A DNA stretch of 64,000 nt. It comes from Erodium maritimum (lineage: Eukaryota > Streptophyta > Magnoliopsida > Geraniales > Geraniaceae). Shown here piece by piece: positions 57,780 to 64,000 of this stretch. Where the stretch lies: positions 59,962,803-60,026,802 of the forward strand of contig OY997588.1 in the NCBI GenBank assembly GCA_963921825.1, given 5' to 3'. Below the pieces are notes generated by a model. The model did no database searches. It was not told where the DNA came from and was given only the letters and a program-made list of their open reading frames with translations. Made by a program: the position numbers and the translations under genes. The stretch's first letter is position 1; each line of letters begins with the position of its first letter.

Positions 57780-59720
57780 GTTTCAAAACGGGTAATAGAG
57801 GTGTCACATTCATTGCTATCTAATATTACAATTAGGGGATTACCCCGAGAGCCAAGATATTATCCGAGTCCATCTCGATGAATCCGGTTGCCATGGCCAT
57901 ATAACTAGCCTACTTTGCTTTGTAGACAAAACAAGAGGAAACCCTCGTACCCACAATTTCAAGTAATGTAAAAGTAAATCTAAAAAGTCCCAACCAGCTG
58001 AACAGAAATAAATCCAAAATACAAGATACTGAAAATAATACTGGAAAACGATAAAGATTTGTGTTGCATGTAGAGTCCTCCGGAGATCACCCAACATCGG
58101 CCACCTCGGGTCTTCTGGGTAGGGTCCCGGACCTTCCCCCCTCCTTTAGGTCACTCATTCCTCCTGGCTAGGCTGTTGAGGAGCCTTAGCCATTAGATCT
58201 TTGTCCTGATCACTGTCCTCTTTGTCCACCAGCAGACCTTTGAGGAGAGAACCCCCGACATCTCTAGGGCATTTTTCATCTTTGCAGTCCGGGTGTAGCA
58301 GTTCCCGTTCTTGGCCTTCCCCTTCTACTTCAGGCACTTTGCCCTGATCGGTCCCACTCCCCCCACTCGGACCTAAGGTTCCTTCTTCTTCCCCAGCCTG
58401 GTCGGAGATCCACCTGTGGAGAAGTCAGACAACACAGGATTCCCAGCTTTAGAGACGTTAGCCAAAATACCGGGGTTTGTAATTCCCGGTATTCCAACTA
58501 ACATTGCTGGTGGATCCTCCTGCCTCATCATTGGTGCCCCATCTAGGGTCACCTTAGCCAAAATACCGGATTCTGTTGCATTCCCACTCTTACCTTCTAA
58601 ATTTGGAAAACCCGGGGGTGGATAGTTAGGTGCCTGAGATGGTCCTGAGCCCCGTCCTCACGCAAAGTCCCGAATGGGATCCAAGGATAGGGATGTAAGG
58701 AGGTTATCGACCGAGGACTCACGTGGGGGCAAGGGTTTCCTCCACTCGGATTTGAAGAGTCTATCCACATTCAATCCCATCGGGACTCGGATAGACTCAT
58801 CGTATCTCACCTCTTCCCGACCCACCTCGGGAAGCCAAGCAGTGCATGCCTCAATTTGGTGTGTCAACCTGCCACATCTAATACAAAATCCCGGAAGGTG
58901 TTCGTATTGCACCTCGACAATTGAGGATTCCAGTGCCCCCGGAAACCGAAGTTTGATTTTCCTCTGGAGGGGGTTATCCACATCAATCCCCACACGGATC
59001 CACAGATAAACGTATTTTTGGGATAGGGTCCGAAATTACCTCAAAGCCGAGTTGGGCGGCTAGGATGGCTCTGATTTGTGTATTCCGAGCGTCTCCCAGT
59101 ATATTTGATACCCGAGGACTAATCTCCATAGTGCTAAACTGTATTTGACTTGGTTTGATGCATGGTTGGAGAGGGACTAGTAGGAGCGAGTATCCTCCGA
59201 AGCTCCAGGGGCCTCTATGTCGGATCGCCTCCATTGATGCCCGAAACGGGAAATGGAAGGCCATCACTTCCTTGCTAAGGCGTTCCACTACCATCCCGTC
59301 CGTCTTCTAGTGCCGGAGCATAATCCCACAAATCGTCATCAAGTTGCGAGGTGTTAAACCCGCAACCCACCCTGCCAAAGAGAACTAGTACCGGCCAGAC
59401 CGGTGTGAGGGCTGGGGAGTGAGCGGCTAGGGCCACCGCCGCCTCCACTTTTGTCGGTTGGTTTTGGGGGTCGGGCAATACCGCCGCCAGAGGGCTAGGG
59501 TTCGGCGGAGGGAGATTAATATCGATCTCAGAGAGGGGATTTAGGATCCATGAGAGTGGTTAATCTCGTAAAGAAGATCGGGTCGAGCAAGGCATGGTGG
59601 ATGCAGTTGCTGTGAGAGAGGAGAGGAGAAGGAGAGAGACGAGAGGGGAAATGGGGGCTAAGAGAGAAAAGTAGGTTTTTCCATTTCAGTCTCTTAGACT
59701 CTATGCATGTGAATATTTTA
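57780..59720 (-). mobile_element. LINE with DUF4283-type ORF1 and no ORF2
   Basis: On the minus strand the element has a CT-rich leader, ORF1, and a 3' tail ending TTACCCGTTTTGAAACA, related to TTACTCGTTT at 27846 and 57700. Flanking TGTTTAATGATATATT (57763-57778) and TGTTTAATTATATTTT (59721-59736) agree except at two positions and are a plausible target duplication. The insertion is about 1.94 kb and has no endonuclease or reverse transcriptase. Confidence 0.65.
58100..59555 (-). pseudogene. LINE ORF1: DUF4283 plus zinc knuckle
   Basis: The start codon is near 59550 (MDPKSPL). After frame changes the minus strand reads the DUF4283 core (AFHFPFRASMEAIRHRGPW, 59270-58990) and then a CX2CX4HX4C knuckle, FCIRCGRLTHQIEAC, near 58890-58840. 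A Pro/Ser/Glu-rich tail runs to about 58100. This is the usual ORF1 of plant L1 LINEs, thought to bind nucleic acid. A frameshift near 58985 and others disable it. Confidence 0.85.
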
Positions 59721-59736
59721 TGTTTAATTATATTTT

Positions 59737-61695
59737 GAAACGTAAGCATAATTTTATTTTAAAAAAAAAAAGTTATATCTGAGGAGGATCTGACCAAAGC
59801 AACCAATACAAAGGAGCTCTCACAGGGAGCTGGGGTACACAACCCGAAACAAAAAAAAACTAAAAAAACGTCATGAATTCAACCATCAGTGATCCACTCT
59901 TCATCTTCTGAAGTCAAGGTCGGATCATCAAAAGCTTTAGCTGAATGAGCTAACCGAGCGGCTTGAGTTTGTGAAATCTGCTTCCCAATATCCATAGGAT
60001 ACGCATGAATCAAGGAACGGACTGGTTTGATCTCAGCAGTGTAGTAGTCCACTAAAAATTTTGGAGGTCGACTATGACTATTCGAAGCTCTATAAAGGGC
60101 CTGCTTCGAGTGACGACCCTTACTCTTAGACGGGGATTGAAAGAGAGCCTCCTTCCATGGACTACTATGTTGGACCTCAGACGAATTGCTAAATTCCACA
60201 TGTCGTGACGAAAGAGCTGAATTGACAATAGCTCCAGAATTAACAATTGGCGGAATTCGAGTCTCCAAACACGAAACTGACTCGATAGAGCCTGAACCTG
60301 AATCAACTAATTGAACCTTACCTGTTGGAGTAATTGGGCTCAAAACTTTAGGCCCAATCCCATGCCCAACGAGATCCTGTTCAATCTCTCCCAATTTGGT
60401 GTATGCGCCTACGTCACCACTTACAATGCATTGTGCATCAGATTGATACGCAAGCAACTCAATACGCATAGTTGGCAACACCATTAAGGACCCAACTTGG
60501 CCGAGAACCGGCCCACTATCACGATCCAATCCATAACCGCTAGCTGCGTCTTCCACGCGACCTCCTGCAACTGGTTTGATAGAATCGACGCAGAACACGT
60601 TCTCGCGATCTCCTGCAACTAGAGAAGTAACGAAAATCACGTTCTCGCGATCTCCTGCAACTAGAGAAGTAACGCAAATCGCGTTCTCGCGATCTCCTAC
60701 AACTGGTTTGACATAAGGAACGCAAATCGCGTTCTCGCGATCTCCTGCAACTTGTTCGATAGAAGCAACGGAAGTCGCTTTCTCGTAGTCCACAGCCTGA
60801 TTCTCAGCATCAACTCGATTCGAATTCAAAAAATGAATCGAATTCGGAATCCCACCTAGATTCTCCAGAGACGCACACCCGTCATCGATCAACGCCGTAA
60901 CATCGGTCACCGGCACACGTAAGCTAGCCGATGCACTAAGAAGAGCCCCCGCTAGAGCAGAGCGTGCCTGATCGGATTTATCAGCAATCCGAGCTGTTTC
61001 CACCGGCAACAAACGAGCCAGGGCACTACCTCTACCAGGACGAGCCAGAGCAACGAATAATAATATGTATCCGTTTAATTTGAACACATATATGGATTGA
61101 ATAGTCTACGAAGAGGATGCCGAATCTTTAAACTCTGCAAAACCAAAAAGACGTCAGTTTCTATTTGGTCTCTTGAGAACATTGATGGTGACTACTTCTC
61201 CAAACGTCGACAAGGAATTACAGACCCACTCCGACGTGGTACCTCACGGTAAATTATAGAGGAATACCTCACATCCCTTGCCTAACGTTGACGCCACTCT
61301 ATCGGACTTCCTCTTCTTCGCTACATGGGAAACCTCTCGGCCATTTGGCTTCTCTGCTAGAACAAGGACAAAACCTTGTTCACCTAATTCACCAGAATCT
61401 AACAGAGATAGTACCAAACTGATACTCCCGAGTCTATTTGCGAACACGTCCCTTCTTTTCAACAGAATCCTTTGTGACTGTATAACGAACAGGAGAGCCA
61501 CGTTTTTCCCTCTTAATTGCCTCCTCTTTAGCTGACCGAGAAACAATTGCACAATATATATCATAACTAGAGATCAACACCGAACAGAAAGAAGCGAATG
61601 AGAGCTTCTTAGATTTGTTCCTTGCTTGATCAAAAACTTCGGCGAGAATCTCACTGGCGAGAGATAGAGAGCATTTTTTTCTTAATGAAATGTCC
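59737..61695 (-). mobile_element. Second LINE with RRM-type ORF1 and no ORF2
   Basis: Same organisation as the element at 42610-45028: a motif LSFASFCSVLISSYDIYC, an RRM, a long linker, and a short 3' tail, all on the minus strand. The tail runs into TTTTAAAATAAAATTATGC, a weak poly(A). I found no convincing target duplication, so the boundaries are approximate. It directly adjoins the DUF4283 LINE. Confidence 0.7.
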
Positions 61696-61697
61696 AA
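59879..61697 (-). pseudogene. LINE ORF1 with RRM, second copy
   Basis: The first frame (61697-61434) carries the shared FCSVL segment and a basic end. The RRM lies at 61270-61040: VFLYNLP (RNP2-like), TFGEVVTINVLKRPN, then LFGFAEF (RNP1-like), with stops after NLP and within the core, then KLNGYILLFVALARP. The long frame 61087-59879 (402 codons) covers the end of the RRM and the linker, which contains repeated VAGDREN units (60540-60725) from a DNA repeat with the core TTCTCGCGATCTCCTGCAAC. Confidence 0.85.
60570..60765. repeat. About 60-bp tandem repeats in the LINE ORF1
   Basis: TTCTCGCGATCTCCTGCAAC or close variants occur four times at about 54-57-bp spacing (near 60600, 60645, 60690 and 60732), giving repeated VAGDREN residues in the encoded linker. 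Confidence 0.85.
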
Positions 61698-61924
61698 TAA
61701 TCATATAGAATATAGAAGATAAATCGGTTAGAAACCTCTCTTCTCCTAAAAACTATATGAACATATTCTAATCACATACACCTGAGATCCAGCATTCACC
61801 ATGATGCCACATCATCACTTATAAGTCACCAAACTCACACACAATTCAGAAATATCTTACACAAGTAAGGGCATAATTGTAATAACATGGTGTCATGTGG
61901 ACAAGTGTCCATTTTTTTCTTAAC

Positions 61925-62732
61925 CAATTCATTAATTTAATCATTTCCGCGTCGTTTCAACTCCGATCAGCTTCAAACTTGCGCCATTATTTTTATTTTT
62001 TCAAGGGCTTTAAAACAAGATCAGTCATGAATACATTTTGAAGCACGAACCAAATAAATTATATCGGGGTGATAAAATTATTGTTGACTATTGATAAATC
62101 TTCACTAATAAATGTTTCATATCAAGGTGATAAAACTATTGTTCGATGTTGACAAAAATAGTGTTTAATGTTGATAAAAAAAAGATATGTTAGGGTGATA
62201 AAACACGAGTGCTGAAGTGATAAAAACAAAGTTATGAGGCGATACAACATATGTGATGTGGTGATAAACCTAATGTTTAATGTTGATAAAACTAGTGTTC
62301 AATATTGATAAAAGACATGTAATGAGGTGATATAAAAACAAGTGATGAGGTGATAAAAATAATGTTCAGTTTTGGTAAAATGAGGTGATAAAACTAGTGT
62401 TTCGTGCTGATAAAACCAGTGTTCAGTGTTGATAAAACTAGACATGGGATTAAGTGATATAAAAACAAGTGATGAGGTGATAAAAATTATGTTCAGTTTA
62501 GGTAAAATGATGTGATAAAACTAGTGTTCCATGTTGATAAAACCAGTGTTCAGTGTTGATAAAACTAGTGTAAAGTGTTGATAAAAATTACCCAGAAATA
62601 ATTTTTTTTTCGTTCTTCAAAATATATTCATGACATATCTTAATAGAAAGCCCTTAAAAAATAAAAATATTGACGCAAGTTTGAAGCCAAACTAAGTTCA
62701 AACAAAGCGTGAAAAATTAAATTTGTGAATTG
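61925..62732. mobile_element. Inverted-repeat element with internal minisatellite
   Basis: The left arm (61925-62050) and right arm (62611-62732) are inverted copies: both carry CTTCAAACTTGCG, AAGGGCTTT and TCATGAATA words. The interior (about 62080-62585) consists of imperfect repeats of GTGTTGATAAAACTAGTG and GTGATGAGGTGATAAAA. No coding sequence or clear duplication was found; a DNA-transposon (MITE) origin is likely but the superfamily is undetermined. Confidence 0.7.
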
Positions 62733-63540
62733 CTAAAAAAAAAAAGTAGTAGTTTTACTAAAAGAATCCCTACAACTTTCAAAAAAGTGTTGTGTATTTG
62801 CAGTCAACACGTCAACCACTCAATTGCATCTCATCCATCCATTTATGAAATAGATGGCTTGGATGGGTCCACACGATTTTTATGTTAAGGCATGGTTTCT
62901 GTTTGATTTATTCTCGAATCATATATTCATATATATGGGTGTTCACCTTCCGGTAAGACAATAATCGGAACCAGTTGATCAAGGGAGGATTTAGAGGATT
63001 TCAGAGTAAGTCACGACATACCCTGTTATGAGAAAGTTATATATAATTTTAGAGCTTTCAAATGTCTTTGTTTTGATATTTTACAGACCTAAATCGGAGT
63101 TCGTATAAAGAAGTTGTGGTCATTTAAAGATCTGTTACGTGTATAACATCATTTTACATGAAATATTCATTTAACACTCCAAATGTCTATTACACTTTCC
63201 GACAACCTTATTCACAATTTTTTGTAAGTTGTATTTAAAAAGGTTAGATGTAAGATATTACGGTTCAGTAATATATATTTATAAGTACTATAGTCATTGA
63301 CAATGAAATAGTTTTGACTCAGTTTTTAAAAGAAATCATGTTTTGTATTGTATCATTTACGTACTAATTGCGTCGTATGACTGATTATAGGTTTTTCTCA
63401 GAGCGCTCTGCCCATGGCGGACCAAACAACGTATGGTTGATTGTCCGACTTGCACAATGTGTATGAATTAATGTACTCTATTTTCTAGCTGAAATTCTTT
63501 CATGAAAATTGTAGATATCTGAATTCCATTTGATGTAATA
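62733..63540. other. Intergenic sequence, nothing recognised
   Basis: AT-rich with no gene, RNA or repeat that I can identify. Confidence 0.4.
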
Positions 63541-63542
63541 TC

Positions 63543-64000
63543 TTTTTTATCAGCAAAACAATATATTAAAACTCTCAATTCAGAGATTGAATTGGGAGGA
63601 CAAAAGTTCTAGCTACAGACCCTTACAAATCATAGGAATAACCTCGGACTACAAGAAAATGAATAGAGAACCACAGACTATGAGGACAATCAAAATGAAA
63701 AGGCAACTAAACAAAGATGCAACAATCTGCGACATTCTTAGAACACTGAAAATGCATGGATATCCGTGGAGAAAGACCTAGTTGTAGTAGAGAATGGAGA
63801 ATGGCATGTGAAAAAGCTTTTAAAGGTATAGGATTGCTTCCGAATCCTGGAGGCGGACCTAAAGGGGAGGAGGACGCCATGCATGACGTTATAGCTCCAT
63901 TGCAAAGACTTGAACCTTGAGATGAAAGAACCCTGTGATAAACTTAATGTTCAAAATTATTATTTCATCTATTTTATTATAAAAAATATAATACCACAGA
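63543..64000 (-). mobile_element. 3' end of a LINE running off the window
   Basis: TCTTTTTTATCAGCAAA at 63541 is identical to the start of the LINE fragment at 47881, so on the minus strand this is a tail ending TTTGCTGATAAAAAA. Only untranslated-looking sequence is present. The plus-strand frame at 63587-63781 shows no domain and is probably chance. Confidence 0.5.

Noticed and set aside
62060-62585. Possible centromeric satellite
   Set aside because: The repeats are short, irregular and confined to about 0.5 kb between inverted arms.

Overview
The window is nuclear DNA of a flowering plant, most likely a eudicot. The evidence is two intron-rich plant genes (a group I WRKY factor and a COPII coat subunit) embedded in plant-type transposable elements: Ty3/gypsy chromovirus, Ty1/copia, L1-type LINEs, a tRNA-derived SINE, hAT, Mutator-type MITEs and CACTA-like ends. 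There is no bacterial, organellar or viral gene content. Only about 12 kb of 64 kb belongs to the two host genes including introns; most of the rest is repeats in several nested layers.

Layout. 1-928: unassigned GC-rich flank. 929-5123: non-autonomous hAT element (8-bp target duplication) with a long, tandem-repeat-rich solo LTR inside. 5227-7680: retroposon with 13-bp target duplications. 8030-11665: WRKY20-like gene, six coding exons, 489 residues, with a SINE in intron 3 and an eroded C-terminal tail. 12131-17310: complete but dead Reina-like gypsy chromovirus on the minus strand. 17.3-23.9 kb: old repeats, a gypsy remnant, two related MITEs and a possible LTR. 23897-26030: LINE ORF1-type retroposon. 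26-31 kb: CACTA-like ends, a LINE and a tandem-repeat-rich LTR-type fragment. 31.5-41.4 kb: SEC24A-like gene, twelve coding exons, 1027 residues, with a MITE in an intron. 42610-45028: LINE encoding an RRM-type ORF1. 45.2-47.5 kb: two MITEs and a retroposon. 47.9-56.6 kb: a LINE fragment and a dead copia element whose leader is interrupted by a solo LTR of its own family in opposite orientation. 56.6-61.7 kb: three more LINE-derived elements. 61.9-64 kb: an inverted-repeat element with an internal minisatellite and the start of another LINE.

The two host genes act in unrelated processes (transcription; ER-to-Golgi cargo export) and show no functional link beyond neighbourhood. I did not find a clearly new biological system. 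The most unusual pattern is a set of LINE insertions that keep ORF1 and the 3' tail but lack the reverse-transcriptase ORF2, several delimited by target-site duplications. Other points worth checking are a solo LTR forming a 1.69-kb inverted repeat with its sibling LTR, a SINE whose 3' tail matches local LINE tails, extremely short retroposon insertions, and a near-perfect 25-bp hairpin downstream of SEC24A. All coordinates, splice sites and target duplications were read by eye; none was checked by alignment software or transcripts.
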